Source of the DNA: Macrocybe gigantea
Taxonomy: Eukaryota > Basidiomycota > Agaricomycetes > Agaricales > Callistosporiaceae
Direction of reading: 5' to 3'
DNA length: 64,000 nucleotides
NCBI GenBank assembly: GCA_011319805.1
Contig: SJRY01000245.1
Location: 558,001-622,000 of the forward strand
Both the position numbers and the translations under genes were made by a program. Below the pieces are notes generated by a model. It ran no database searches and was not told the DNA's origin. It worked only from the letters and a program-made list of their open reading frames with translations. The stretch's first letter is position 1. The number at the start of each line of letters is the position of its first letter. Of this stretch, positions 1-12,200 are shown piece after piece.

Positions 1-58
1 ATATATTCCTAGATCATACTATAACATATATGTCAAAATCTCATCATCACATAGCTCT

Positions 59-2134
59 TCACGTCCGTCTTGTGAAACTACTCAACATGCCACCTAACTG
101 TAATATCACGCTGCCTGACGTGGACCTATTCGGAACTGGTTCTGTCTCCCTGATAGGCGACAATATTGTAGGAATGTTGAGCCCAAGATTGTTAACCTGA
201 GGATAAATATTTTTATCTGAGGGGGGCTGTAAGGACGAGTCGTGAATCGTACCTCGGCAGCAAAATCAAAAGCAGTGGGCTGAGAAGAGGGAAAGAGATT
301 GATTTTCCTTTTCTTTTTCTTTGGCGCTGTCGCTTGGACATCATCGTCATCTGCAGCGTCCTGCGGTTCTATGCTTGCAGCGCGACCGTTTGCCTTGCCC
401 TTCTTCCGTGCGTTCATAGCCTCGCTCTGCGCCTTTGACTTGAGCTGCGCCGACCGAGGTTCGGCCGTCAAAGGTGTGGCCTTATCAGCGCCCCGAGCTT
501 TCCGCTTCTTCTGTTGCGTCACAGGCGGTTCGGTTTCCACAATTTCATCCTCAACTGTCTCTGACGGTGAACGCGCTTTCGCTTTCGCTTTACCTTTGCT
601 CTTCTTCCGTGGTTCGTCGCTTTCCTGTTCAGATTCCTCCACCACGGCTTCCCGGGCTTTTTTCTGCCGCTTCGGTGGAGGCGGGACCTCTTCCACATCG
701 GAATTGTTTACGATGCCTCTGGCTTTGCGTCGTTTCTTTGGATTGCCTCGTTGAGGTAGCTCCTCGGACCCGGACTCCCTGGTATCCGTTATGGGCGATG
801 GTTTGTGAGCCTTGGTGCCGGGTTTTCCTTTCTTCGCAGTAGGTGCCGTCCGTGATTCGATTTCGATGGCCTCCACTGCCTCGTCCTCAGACTGACGGAA
901 AGCTTCCTTTCGCTGTGATCGTAGTGTTTAGCATTAAAAAAAGAAAACCTCTCAGCAACCAGGGCACATCACCTGCTGAGGGGATGGGGAAGGACGTCTT
1001 GCTTTCCTTGCCTCAAGAGCAGAGCGCAGCTCTTGAATTTCCTCTTCAGCCGTGGCGATTTTAGCCTCAGCCTCTTCTGCTTCAGTCTGACACCGGTTGG
1101 CTTCTTCCTGTATTTTGCAAATAAGCTAGAGGTCCAAATTTTCAACACGTCTGCACCTCACCCGCCATTCTCTGACGGTCTCCTTGAGTTTCTCCACTCT
1201 CCGTTTCTCCTTGTCTAAGAGACTGGAATGCTCGTCCGTCTGTCGTTGCAGCCGCGACTCCAGTTCGTTGACTTTGACCTCAAGTTGGATGCGCTGCTTC
1301 CGCAGTGACTCTACCTCGGCGCCGTCGCGTTTTTCGAGACTTTGCCACTTGTCGAGCTGGCGTTGAATGTCCGCATTGCTGCGTTTCAGCTCATCATTGA
1401 CGCGTTCGAGATCGGCATTTTTCGTACGAGCACCTTCTAGCTGTAGATTAACGCGTTCGAGCCGCGAGGTCAACGATTCCGCAGAGGCCTGCAGTTGCGC
1501 GTTCTCTGCTTGGAGGTCTGAAAGCAGGCTCTGAGACGCTCTGGTCAATGCGCACGCTGACTTTCAGATACAAACGCACCTCCAGTTCCTCCTTCTGTCT
1601 GTTGATTTCATCAACGTCGCCGCCTTTCTCTTTCAAGGCACTCGCGAGCTCCTTTGCCCGCTGCTGGGACAATTGTATTTGTTCCTCCAGCTCATCGACA
1701 AGCCGATCGCGATCGCGTTCGATTTGAGCAATCTTGTCCTCGAGTTCCGTCTCTCTGACTTGGAACATGGTGATCCGAAAGTCCCTTTGGAGGCGCTTGA
1801 GTCTCTCCAGCCTCGAAACCTCTACCTGTTCGAGGACATTCGATCTCTCCTTCTCGAGCTCGACGACGTAGCGCGATTGGATAATGCGATGGCAGGATTG
1901 CAGAACATCGCACCCTTCGCGCCATTCCTGCTGTTCTGCCTGCCATTGCTTCTGCAACGCTGCGACGCTGCTCTTGGTCTTCGTGCGCTCCGCATCGAGC
2001 TCCGCTGTCAGCTTCTTGATGGTGTGCTCGAGCGTGCGGTTGCGTTGTACCAAGTCGTCGATCTGTGAGCGGTAAGACGCATCGATGGACGGCGTTTGCG
2101 CACGGGTGGGCGTCCCAACACGTCGGGGTATCAT
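59..2134 (-). CDS. coiled-coil protein with basic nuclear-type C-terminal half
   Basis: I do not recognise a named orthologue. Five exons are supported (1580-2134, 1162-1530, 973-1107, 253-912, 59-196), joined by GT-AG introns of 49-60 bases that keep frame, giving about 618 residues. Residues about 20-350 form a long heptad-rich coiled coil dominated by Glu, Lys, Arg, Leu and Gln. Residues about 380-570 hold several KKRK-type basic clusters separated by acidic and Ser stretches, as in nuclear proteins. The last exon adds a short Leu/Pro-rich tail. The start is uncertain: the frame stays open upstream, with another Met at 2452, and 2134 is the conservative choice. A structural role at chromatin or the spindle is possible but is only inference from composition. 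Confidence 0.75.
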
Positions 2135-2471
2135 GTTTCTCGTCGCGGTTTTCAGCGCCGGACGCGTTTGGCGTGGCCTAGGTTGCTGACAAAGCAACTC
2201 CCTTTCTGCTGAACTCGCCACCAAAAAAGCTGACCGACTGTCTGCCGTGTAGAAATGGCCCCTGGCAGACCGGTCAAGGTCATCAAAATAAAAGTTCCTC
2301 GTCACAACTCGCAGCGGATAGGTGCAAAGTTGGACGGTGCAATAAAGAGCACCGCTCGCACACAAGGAATCCGGACTCAGATCGTTCATCCCACGCCTGA
2401 CATCGCTCAGGCCGCGGTTCGTTTTGCTCGTATCTTGCTTCAGCGTGTCCATCAGCTGGAGCTTTAAATCT

Positions 2472-3284
2472 ATGCAGGAAAGTGCTTCGGAATGGAACTC
2501 TCTGTTGATGACCGCCCGCGCCGAAAGGGGCCCACAGTGGGATGTCGGAACGCAACAGTGAGTCGGCATTTTCTCGAGTTGGTTTGCACCATTTCTGTTT
2601 CTGTTTTATAACTGCGTTGTAGATTTCTTGTGGACCAGGGTTCCGATCTGTACTATAATTCCAGTCCGTTGGTGGACGCAGTGAAGAAACAGACAGATGC
2701 TGAGACTGCCGACGAGCAACAGCAGCAGCAGCAATCACAACAGTTGCAAGCGCCCAGCAACTTCCACTCGCACCGCATCAGCCGCAGCACTACCCATCCC
2801 AGGCCCATTCGCGGCATCACACTCCACGGAGCGACAGGGAGTATCACATGTCGCCGATGGCACACCCTGGCCACGATCCATCCGCCCAACAATACCGACA
2901 CCATGCACCACCCGTCAATTATCCTTATCCACCCTCCACGCCCACGAATATAAATATGAATATGGGCATGAATATGAACGTCAACATGCGACCGCCGCCA
3001 CCGCAGATGCAGGGACCATACCCGGGCGCGCATGGTGGGTCGCCGTTCAATCCCATGCAGTCTGGTCAATTTTACCCGGCGACACGGGTTCACCAATACG
3101 GATGGGACCTATGGGGGGCATGGGAGGCATGGGCATGATGGACCCTGCACCTGGAATGGGCGGCCATCCGATGGGACCCATAGGCATCGGTGGAGGCGGC
3201 ATACAAGGCATGCCTATGAACCTATCACCGGACATGAGGAGACGCATGGGGAGAATGGGAGAAGATGGCTTCCCCATGCATTAG
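2472..3284 (+). CDS. Gln-rich then Gly/Met/Pro-rich low-complexity protein
   Basis: Function not recognised. Exon 1 (2472-2557) starts MQESASEW; a 65-base intron leads to exon 2 at 2623. The protein continues with a short ordered stretch (FLVDQGSDLYYNSSPLVDAV), a polyglutamine run, then repeated Asn-Met, Pro-rich and Gly-Met motifs, ending GEDGFPMH. Exon 2 reads in three successive frames, changing near 2753 and near 3078. Both changes fall in short C runs and both are repaired by one extra C, giving about 249 residues, so I call it one gene with two base under-calls. It is divergent from the coiled-coil gene. The composition suggests a disordered, condensate-prone or RNA-associated protein, but no domain supports this. 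Confidence 0.6.
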
Positions 3285-3414
3285 CACTGCTTCCACAGTT
3301 TTCAGATCGGATTTTGCTTTTTATTGCACTTGTATCTTTAGAGCGATTCCCACTGTGTCTATTCCTAGGGTATGTTTTCGTGTCCAGTATACTGTTCAGA
3401 TATCCCGACGACCT

Positions 3415-4160
3415 TCATTCCCTTTCTATCAGCCTCTCGACTTGTTCCTTTGCTCCGTTCTCCCAGTCGTCCCAACAGATCGCAAGCATGACACTGTCTC
3501 TGCCCTGCTCCTCACCCCTTTCCCTGCTCGTACACGCCTTGCCTACTTTCTCAGGTGTGATGATCCACGTCCACCGCATGAGCCCTCCCTCTTCAGCCCC
3601 ATCCTTTCTGCAATCTTGATGCTCGCCGCGTTTTCGGGATGTGCCGTCCAAGCGGCGCGTCGCAGACCCAATCCGCCTTCGGACGGAATGTCAAGGCAGT
3701 ACTTCAACACGGCGCCAACCGCGTTCGTCGCGACGAATGACCGTTGAAACTCTGGCAAGATAATGATCGGTCCAATCTCCGTCACGCGATGATGCTGCGA
3801 CGTGTGGAGCAGGCCTATGATCCCAGCGAGGCTGGCCTCTATGCCTTTATCCTCCTTCGCTTTATCGATGATAGCGAACAGGATCGACCCCGGATCGGTT
3901 CGTATGTAACCCTCGACGAAGGCGTGGAAATCCGTGTAGGTTGGAAAATTCACGGGGATGTAGCGGCCTAGCGCGGGATTGGCATCGAAGCCTGCGAAGA
4001 ACACTTTGCCGTGGACGGAGGGAATGAATGGTATGAGCTTGACGCGCCTTGTCTCGAGCAAAGGCGAGAAGGGGCAACAAAAGTTGATATCATATGGTTC
4101 TGTCGACTCAGGGAGAGAGGCCTCTTCCTTCGGCGGTCTGTACGAATTGATGAAGCTCAT
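3415..4160 (-). CDS. GNAT-family N-acetyltransferase, RimJ/RimL-like
   Basis: Predicted acetyl-CoA-dependent N-acetyltransferase of the fungal RimJ/RimL-like group; the substrate is unknown. The order of segments fits the GNAT fold: an N-terminal strand after ETRRVKLIPF, a middle segment with EASLAGIIGLLHTS, then EIGPIIILPEFQRSFVATNA, which carries the acetyl-CoA-binding region, and a final AAWTAHPENAASIKIAERMG helix typical of the family. After KREG the frame breaks near 3583 in a run of three G (CCC on the plus strand). Adding one G restores a C-terminus ending with the family-like SVMLAICWDDWENG segment and a stop at 3415, for about 248 residues. It appears to be intronless. Met at 4160 is the first plausible start. 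Confidence 0.8.
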
Positions 4161-4680
4161 CGATATCTGTATGCAGATCCCTGGAGAAGTTCAGAAGTCT
4201 GCTGCTACATGATTTATAGATTAGCATCAGGTCCCAAAGACTGATAATGAGTCTGACTCATACAGTAATCGATGAATTTTCAGATGGCGCTGTACTGATA
4301 ACAGGAAATGAAGGAAAACTCCTGGGTACGCGTGGGGTGTTGAACATTGCCGGCGTATGAGGCGCATGCACCGACAAGAGACAAAATGTTAGCCTTAGGA
4401 GCTGGCAGAGTATGCCCACAAATTTATCGTCGGATTGTTAACTTGAGGGGAAGACATATTGGGGGATCGTGAATGCGGATGGCAGCCATATACATACTGT
4501 AGATTTATGAGTCCCTGTAATTAACTGACACCCACCCAGTCCTACTACAAGGCTAATCCGCCCTCGGAAGGAAGATTCCTGGAGAATATTAACTGATTCT
4601 CAACATCTTCTACATATTTCCACGGGCTCGGGGGCTGGTGCTCAGGAACGGGAGAATACACTCACAACCGTTGTAGAGCG
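4161..4680. other. intergenic, upstream of the GNAT gene
   Basis: About 520 bases between the start of the acetyltransferase gene and the stop of the next minus-strand gene. I see no gene, repeat or clear promoter box in it. It should hold the promoter of the acetyltransferase and the 3' end of the F-box-like gene. Confidence 0.5.
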
Positions 4681-6198
4681 TCAAATATCCGACATGTGCC
4701 CATTCATGCTGACAACAATCAAGCCATATTTCCTCAGTGTCATCAATTCTTCCAGGTCCACCTCTGACCACAGGATTGCAACGTGTTTTAATATCGCAAT
4801 CAATTCCGTCCGAGGGGACTGTAACCGCCCTCGCACCATCCCTACCAGTGCTCCTGGAGTTTGAGAGATGCATCCGACAAGGCCCAAAAGCTCCAGCTTC
4901 GGGCACAAACAATCGCCCGTCGCGTCGGGCGTCAGGCGCCGCAGAAGATAATCCGACATGACAGGCGACCCATGATCGTAAATGATGAGAGACCGCAACG
5001 ATGAGCTCAAGACCTGTAGAGCATCCTCCAAGTGAGACGTCGTCAATGGGATCTGCCGAATCTTGAGATGCGTTATAGAGCAGGATGATCTGCTGATGAA
5101 CGAGGCGAAGTCCTCGGTTGGCCATTGCGTCCCAGATGCGCATTCCAGATTGGAAAGCTTCGGTAATTCCAGATACTGGAAGAACGGGCTGTGGTCATCG
5201 ATGCCATGATGCTGAGCATGAAGGGCCAGAGTCGACAACTTTGAGAGTTGGATGGGAGCTCTGGGTGGAACATTAATCGGCGAATTCCAAAACGTGACGC
5301 TTGCATATTCCAGGTTGGAACACTCGCTAAGGATTTCGAGGATCATTGCAGCATGAATACCCATTCCATTACCCTTGCCCAGCGTCATTCGTGTCAGCTG
5401 ATTAAGTTGCAAAGGCAACGACAGCCTTTCGTCAAAGTCGTACCATGTATTGTCTTCCCAGAGCACATTCCGCAGGGAAGTGCAACTCCTCAACGAGGAA
5501 AGAAAGCTCGGGGTGACTCCAACCAAGGAGTGAACGTGTAAATCCTCTAGATAAGGGAAATCGGAATGCGGGATAATGCATTGAGCCCATGAGTATATGT
5601 GGCTGAAAGAGAGCTGCCGGCAGCGCGAGGAATAGGAGTACAGGACGTTTATGATGCTTTGTTTCAGACGCATTGCTTCTATTGAGATGTAGAGTGGCAA
5701 GGAACCAGAGCGAGAGAGCCAGAGGTTCATCAAAGGGGCGACGATGCGGTCCACGTCCTTCGAGTTACTTGTTGCGCCTCGAATGGACTTTTTGAAGGTG
5801 ACTCGTAGGCGATTCCACAAGTGGGGCGTCGACAGCGCGATGGTCCGCCAGGTCGAACAGACTTGTGTCAGAATGAGGGGTGATTTCGACCGCGCAGGTG
5901 AGATAAAGGGCTCATCCGGAAGGCAATGAGGGAATATTTGAGCCAACACTTCTGGAGGTAAGCGGCGGATGGGAGCCAAAAGAGACTGGCATGCTCGGTG
6001 TACTTTGGCCACTTCTGCCGCCCGAGCAAGGAGTGCATCCAAGACAGCTCTCGCTTCGGCAATGCGAGCGGGCAGGATGGTCTGGAGCTCATATTCGTTA
6101 CGCTCCATTATTTTATGCAAACGATGGCACTGCGCCATTGAGGGAATGCCTTGTTGGCGCACCATTTTCAGCGGCAGTAGGTCCTCTGAATCGGCCAT
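4681..6198 (-). CDS. F-box-like domain protein with leucine-rich C-terminal region
   Basis: A single-exon gene of 505 residues. It begins with a short coiled coil (residues about 20-70, Glu/Ala/Leu-rich), then the F-box-like core IRRLPPEVLAQIFPHCLP followed by LILTQVCSTWRTIALSTPHLW, the usual layout of the large F-box-like family in Agaricomycetes. The remaining 370 residues are irregular Leu-rich segments (for example LSKLSTLALHAQHH and LRSLIIYDHGS) that probably form an LRR-type solenoid. Family knowledge suggests it recruits a substrate to an SCF ubiquitin ligase through Skp1; the substrate is unknown. Met at 6198 (MADSEDLL) is preferred because the open frame upstream lacks a nearby ATG. 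It is divergent from the next gene. Confidence 0.85.
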   Translation of the reverse strand: MADSEDLLPLKMVRQQGIPSMAQCHRLHKIMERNEYELQTILPARIAEARAVLDALLARAAEVAKVHRACQSLLAPIRRLPPEVLAQIFPHCLPDEPFISPARSKSPLILTQVCSTWRTIALSTPHLWNRLRVTFKKSIRGATSNSKDVDRIVAPLMNLWLSRSGSLPLYISIEAMRLKQSIINVLYSYSSRCRQLSFSHIYSWAQCIIPHSDFPYLEDLHVHSLVGVTPSFLSSLRSCTSLRNVLWEDNTWYDFDERLSLPLQLNQLTRMTLGKGNGMGIHAAMILEILSECSNLEYASVTFWNSPINVPPRAPIQLSKLSTLALHAQHHGIDDHSPFFQYLELPKLSNLECASGTQWPTEDFASFISRSSCSITHLKIRQIPLTTSHLEDALQVLSSSLRSLIIYDHGSPVMSDYLLRRLTPDATGDCLCPKLELLGLVGCISQTPGALVGMVRGRLQSPRTELIAILKHVAILWSEVDLEELMTLRKYGLIVVSMNGHMSDI

Positions 6199-6660
6199 TT
6201 CCGCCTGCCAATCTATGGGTGTCAGGGCTGGGACGGATCGGCACAAGGTGAGCAAGACTCACAAGGACTGAGGGGTGTCGAGTGTCATTATCATATGCAC
6301 GTATTGACGCTAAATTGAAGCGAGTTTGTTTGGCCACATTTGGCCGTCCTTTCTCAACTTTTTGGAATTTGCCACACCGCCCATTCTTCGACGTCCTGCT
6401 AGATTTGACCTCATCGGCCGTGTTTAGTGAGTCGTTCAGGCATTTGACCTGGTTTACAAACCTCATCTAATACATTTTTCTGTTTATCTGCCACCATCTT
6501 GGGGCCAACGACCAGTTTTCTCCTGATCAAATCCTCTCGACACCTCGCCCCAGCCATTTATCCTGACACTGGACAATTCGTCACATTTTTGCGCCAGAGA
6601 GGTTTTTATTTGTCCTTCCATAATCACTCCATCCTCTTACCGACTCTTCCCCAAAGTGCT
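6199..6660. promoter_or_regulatory. divergent promoter region between two genes
   Basis: About 460 bases separate the start of the F-box-like gene (minus) from the preferred start of the Ser/Pro-rich gene (plus). The plus frame is open from 6499, but the peptide there is not protein-like. CT-rich tracts just before 6661 resemble fungal core promoters. No TATA box is clear. Confidence 0.4.
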
Positions 6661-9051
6661 ATGACCGAAGCGGATGCGGAGAAGGCTGGCTACCAATCAG
6701 AAGATGAAGACTCTCTGTTTGGCTCACCCCCAGCCTCTCCGATCAGAGGTAGGTCACCTTCGCCGACACTGGCCTTACCGAGCACGAGTTCTGCTGCACA
6801 AAATGTGGGGACCATTGCACTTCCTGGTTCCCATCCTAGTTCTGAACTGCCCATCAATCCCTCAGCCTTGTTGTCGAATTTTGCCCATCTTGCATCGGTT
6901 CCACAGCCCCGGATACCACTCCAAGAACCTCAGCGACCAGTCGCCGTCACACCATCTCCTGTAACTTCCATTTCCCCATCATCATCACGTGCTTCTTCTG
7001 CGGTACCGAGCTTCAGACCAAGGAAACCTCGCGCTAAGAAATCCCAGTCGCGGTCCAAGGAGTCCACTCCGCGGCCAATTGGACCCGAAATCCAGATCCC
7101 AAATCCGTCCGAGCCGCTTCCGGCCAATTTCCTCCGTAGTCAGTCCGCTCTCCTTGGGACTGCCGGCTTGGTCGGTGGTGTGAAGCCTGTTAATCTGACC
7201 ACAAATCGCGACGCTCGAGGAAGCACTCCATCCAATCCCATCGTTGTGGATGATGAGGAGGATAGGCCTATTCTCGGCCGCAGCTCTCGCCTGCGGCAGA
7301 TTCCTTCCATCGATCCCAGCCTTCTTCCAACTCCATCTACCCAGGACATAGTAACAATGCTTGTCGGCCAAAAAGATATTTTCCCCGTGTTGGAGAACCT
7401 TCTCCGATTAATTTCCGGCACGTCGCCGGCACCTCCATCGCAGAGCTCTGCTTTTTTCCGTTCCCAGAGTCAAACCCCTACACCTCCTTTAGATGGGACG
7501 TCCCGGCCCGTCAAGAGACGCAAGTTGAGTCGTGTGCCAGCTGGAGCGGTTGATTGGGATGTGCCTTATCCTTTCGCTCAAGGAGAAGGGCCTGAACTGT
7601 ACAGGACCAATTGGGAACGACAGAGAGGGAAACAACTGGTTTCTCAACTCTTGTCTCTGATCAAACTCGCCGCTTATAAGGCTGCCGCCAAACTATACTA
7701 CCAAGACCTGCAAGCTCAACGAAGCGAAGGCACCGTCCAACCGCCCAGATATCCTGGTGCTCCATATCAGCCCTTATATGGCCAAGGTACTTCGGGTGCC
7801 TCCGGTGCAGCAAATCTGGGGCCTTTGGATGCGGGTAGTGACAAAGGGAAAGCACCTGTAACTGCCATGTCTGCACAAAGTTCTGCCTTTGTTGCGACTA
7901 GCCAGGTGCCCTTTGCGCAATCCCGGCACGAACCCCCTACTCCATTTGACCAGCTGATATATTCTCTTATGTCGGCTTCGCCTGAGAAAACTGCCTCTTC
8001 TACGACTGCGGTTTCGTCTCAAACACCTGACATCGGAACCTCTGCTTCTTCCACCGACATGTCAATGGGTCCGCACTCCGACTCTATCTTTCCTGGCATC
8101 GATCAAGAATTATTGAGTGGTTGGTTAAATCTTCTGGAATCGCAGCACCAGCAAATCTCGCCTTCAACTGCTCAGAATTCCACGTCTTGGACACCGCAAT
8201 GTGATGATTCATATCCGTTAGGGTATGACCCGGACCTTTTGGACTTTGATTTCACAAAAATAATGACGAGTCACACTTCGAATTTGCCATCCAGCGTTGC
8301 GTACACAAATACCGACCCTGAATCCGCCTTTGGAGGCTATCCAGCGCCTCAGGTACACACCTATGGATACAACCAGACTCAGAATTTCCCTGCTCACCAA
8401 ATACCTGACCATCTGATTGATCCAGACCTTCTGTTGGTATCGTCATCCCAGCAGTCTCAGCAACCTATGCCGTCTGGGACTACGGAAAGCCCCCCAAACT
8501 CACTTCCATCTACCGTTCCGTCTTCGATTTCCCCCACGGGAACGTCAGGTGATATTGACCCCAGCATCTCGACCTCCACTTCTCTGGACGTCGCTCAAGT
8601 AGGATGCCTGCCCTCATCCCTTGATGCTAGCCAGCCACAAATTGTCTCTCAAGATGGGTCTGTCGACGTAGGTGCGTTCATTCGTCATTTATGGGACCAA
8701 GACCATGAACACTCAAACGCCTTTTGAAGGCGGGATCGACCACTCTACGCCCGCGGGGATAAAGAAAATGAGCCGTTGGTTGCAGCTCAGGACAAGGGCA
8801 AAAGCAAGGATACGAGCGTGGTGGAAGCACAGATTGCGATATCTAATGCGAGCTCTGCAACTACCAACCAGAGGTCCGTCCCGCGTCCATCCGTGGCGCG
8901 GCCGTTAGCGAATAAGGATGATGTTTTGAAACGAGCCTATGAACGGAGAAAAGAGTTGACGGATGAACTGGAGAAGGTGAAAACTCAGCTATGGGAGACG
9001 ACAATTGAGCAGGGAGCATTGGGATACTTGTGCAAGCACCTCAAACAATGA
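6661..9051 (+). CDS. large Ser/Pro/Thr-rich disordered protein, interrupted by a stop or short intron
   Basis: Not recognised. From ATG 6661 (MTEADAEKAGYQSEDEDSLF) the frame is open to a TGA at 8725, then open again in the same frame to 9051. The N-terminal half is Ser/Pro-rich with basic patches (KPRAKKSQSRSK, PVKRRKLSR) suggesting nuclear entry. A short ordered, possibly helical block (VDWDVPYPF to AAAKLYYQDL, residues about 300-345) is the likely conserved core. The part after 8791 ends in a charged coiled coil (AYERRKELTDELEKVKTQLW). The TGA can be bypassed by an in-frame intron 8668-8790 (GTAGGT to CAG) or by base under-calls around 8725-8758. A transcription-regulator-like role is only a guess from composition. 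Confidence 0.65.
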
Positions 9052-9204
9052 TCGTTAAGCACGTCATTCATACATTACTTAGCTCTAATAGAGCACTAGG
9101 AATATCAATTATAGCTGTTGCGCGTGCACGTGACGGTCGCATCGCGACACAAGACGCGCTCGACATAAACAGAACCAAATTCGAGTTCAACGCCCACATT
9201 GAGC

Positions 9205-12200
9205 ATGCCGCCGCGTGCATCTCTGGACCATGCACAGAAGATCGCCGCCGAAAGGGACAGTTTCAGGAAAAGGCTCGACAACGCCGCGGAGGAGGATGAT
9301 CCTTTGGCCGTATACGTTGAATTCGTCCAGTGGACATTGAAGACCTATGGCGATCGCGACCCAAACTCTGGGTTGGTCGATCTGTTGGACAAGACCACGC
9401 GCGATTTCAAGGAGGACCCGCTTTGCAGAACTGATTTGCGATACTTGAAGCTGTGGTCTCTGTACGCCAAGCAGTTCGACCGCAGGAAAGCCCTAGGTAT
9501 CTATGCCGATCTCATCTTGAACAGTATCGGCACGTCGTTCTCACTGTTGTATGAGGAATATGCTGGGTTGTTGGAGGCGGAGGGAAGGTGTGTGCCCATT
9601 GCGTGTTTCCGTTCGCTAAAGTTTTTTTCATTTCGGTGCAAAGGATACAAGAGGCGGAGGCAATCTACACGAAAGGTATTCAGCGCCGTGCGCGGCCGCT
9701 GGAGCGGCTGAAGACGCGTTATAACGAGTTCATGTCCCGCACTTCGGCGTCATCGTCTGAAGCCAAAGCAACGAGCTCCCGTTCAAGCGGCAAAAACCGC
9801 AGCCATTCGTCCCCCAAATCTTCGGCTTCCGGTTCCTCAACATTCCTTATACACTCCACTCCTGAATCTCGTTATGCGCAAATGCTCGCGCCTCCTCCAC
9901 CTGAAAAACGTCCAGAGAAAATGCGCCTTGACTTTTCTTTGCTGTTCACTGATGAAGGGGTGGAGTATAGTATCCAAGAAGCCAGAGCACGTTCAATGGG
10001 TCTTCTAGGCAAAAAATGGGGACCTCCTCAGGTGGATATTATCTTTCAAATGTGTTGTCGTTGACTGATCGATCCTAATAAGAATCCTTCCCGATCTGCC
10101 TTGGTGGCAAGTGCAAGGAAAAGCATGATGGGTGGAGGTGCGGAACCTACAATGACGATAAACACGAAAGAGGCTTTGGAGGATGTATTCGGCATGTACA
10201 ATTCACCAGAAAAGGCCATCCGCCTACCTGGCAGTAAACATGCGCCTGTCAAGAAGATCGAATCGCTCACTCCAGTGGCTCCATCACGACTACACCACGT
10301 ATACGAGAACGAGAACACGCCCCAGGAAAACAGGACACCCGCACCTGGTATTTTCCATTACCTGTGCTTGGCAACGGTACATGGTTAACACGACGTCTAG
10401 CTTTCCGACCATTCACGGACGAGAACGCTCAGTCAAGTCGTTCAACCCCAGGTCAATCAAAAGTCAGTTGCTAAAATTGTTATACTTCGATCGTCACTCA
10501 TAAAAGTGTTCAGTTTGTGCCTTTTGTAGATCCGGAACTTCAACAGGCAACAGGCCCGACACCACGACCGGCTCTTACCGTTAAGGAGGCTACATCATCT
10601 CACTCGAAGCAGAACGAGAATGCTGATCAAAATAACCTCAAGCCAAGGTCTGAAGTCAGGGCGGAGAACGTCTTCGCTTCAAAGGTGTTCACTCCTGCCC
10701 AGCCCAAACCAAGTCCGCTTCGCGACGTCTTTACTGATGATTACGGGAGGCCACAGTCGAAGCAAAAGCTCACCTACACTCACGAAAGAGCTAGATCACA
10801 TCATGATGCGTTGTCGCCTAGTGCCGAAGATGTCGTCCGAGCTGCTGCATTCAAGCCCTTCATCGACGAGAATGCTAAGACTCCTTTCAAAGTCTTTAGT
10901 CGCCCCCCAGAGCAACTTGAAAGCAATGCGATTACCCCAAAATCCACCTTCACGCCCTTCGTTGACCCGAAGCCTGCCCTCACCCCATTCAGGGATACCC
11001 CGGCATTCACTCCTTTCACGGATGAACGAAGAGATTCAGCTCTTAGGTCAAAACCTGACGATGATTCTTCAAGCCAGCAGCGCACAGTCGTAGAAATTGA
11101 AGACAGCATCGAGGAGCCCGAAGAAGAGGAACCAGAGGAGGGGCAGGAAGAGTACGAGTATGAGGAACAAGACGTGCAACAGCCTTATAACGACCCCATC
11201 GATGATGCCAACGTCGACTACGAACCGTACCAAGAAATACCTCTTGGCGGTCGATTCGGAAAATTCAATATCATGACACCTATCACGGAGAGAACGTTCG
11301 AACTCACGACGAGCACTAGGGGAGGAACACCTAGTCATCCTCCCAACCATGATTTTGACGACGATGACGATAACGGGGGCCTGGCCCTTAAGTCGCAGCC
11401 AGAAGACGTGCGCGAGCCTGTATTCATCGCTGAACAAGAGCATCCGGCGCACAAGCAAGATACTAGGGTATCTGCTATGGAAGAAAAGGCGGGAAGTCTA
11501 AGCCTCAGCGATACCTTGACTTTGAACTTGAAGTTTAAGCCGCCAAATCCCTGCAATCCTTTCGATCCATCACTACTAGCCGCATTGCTTTCCCGAATAC
11601 CAACAGACCCGCTGTATTATAATCTCCAAAACCGAAGATCAAACCTGCTCGACGGTCTGCAGAAATCCTCCAGGAAAGCCCGCCAGTCGAACGGGAAATC
11701 CGATCATACCGGTACCCTTGATGCTTCTTTTTCTGTCACTCTAGACGATCACCAGTTCATCGCCACGGAGAAATTGGGAGAGGGCGGGTTCGGGGCTGTC
11801 TTCAAGGCGCGCGATTGTGGAAGTAGACGTGGCGACTTAGCCGACAGCGACGATGATTGGGACGATGACGACGATGAAGAGGGCAACTCCATGGTTGCCT
11901 TGAAGGTCGTCAGGCCACGAAATATATGGGAATACCACGTTCTGCGAAGACTGCATTCAGTCTTGCCGGCATCACTCCGTCGCTCTGTCATCCTTCCACA
12001 TTCTTTGTATGCATTTCAGGACGAAAGTTTCCTTGTCTTGGACTACTGTTCACAAGGCACGTTGCTTAATGTCGTGAATGGAGCAGTCGCTGCTGGTGTC
12101 TCGCAGCAAGGAGCTTGCCTCGACGAGTTGCTTGTTATGTTTTTCGCCATCGAATTGCTTCGACTTTTAGAGGGCATGCACAACACCGGCTTCATTCATG

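Noticed and set aside
299..842. Two overlapping plus-strand open frames
   Set aside because: They are antisense to the last long exon of the coiled-coil gene, and their Ser/Phe/Arg-rich peptides mirror its Lys/Glu-rich codons.
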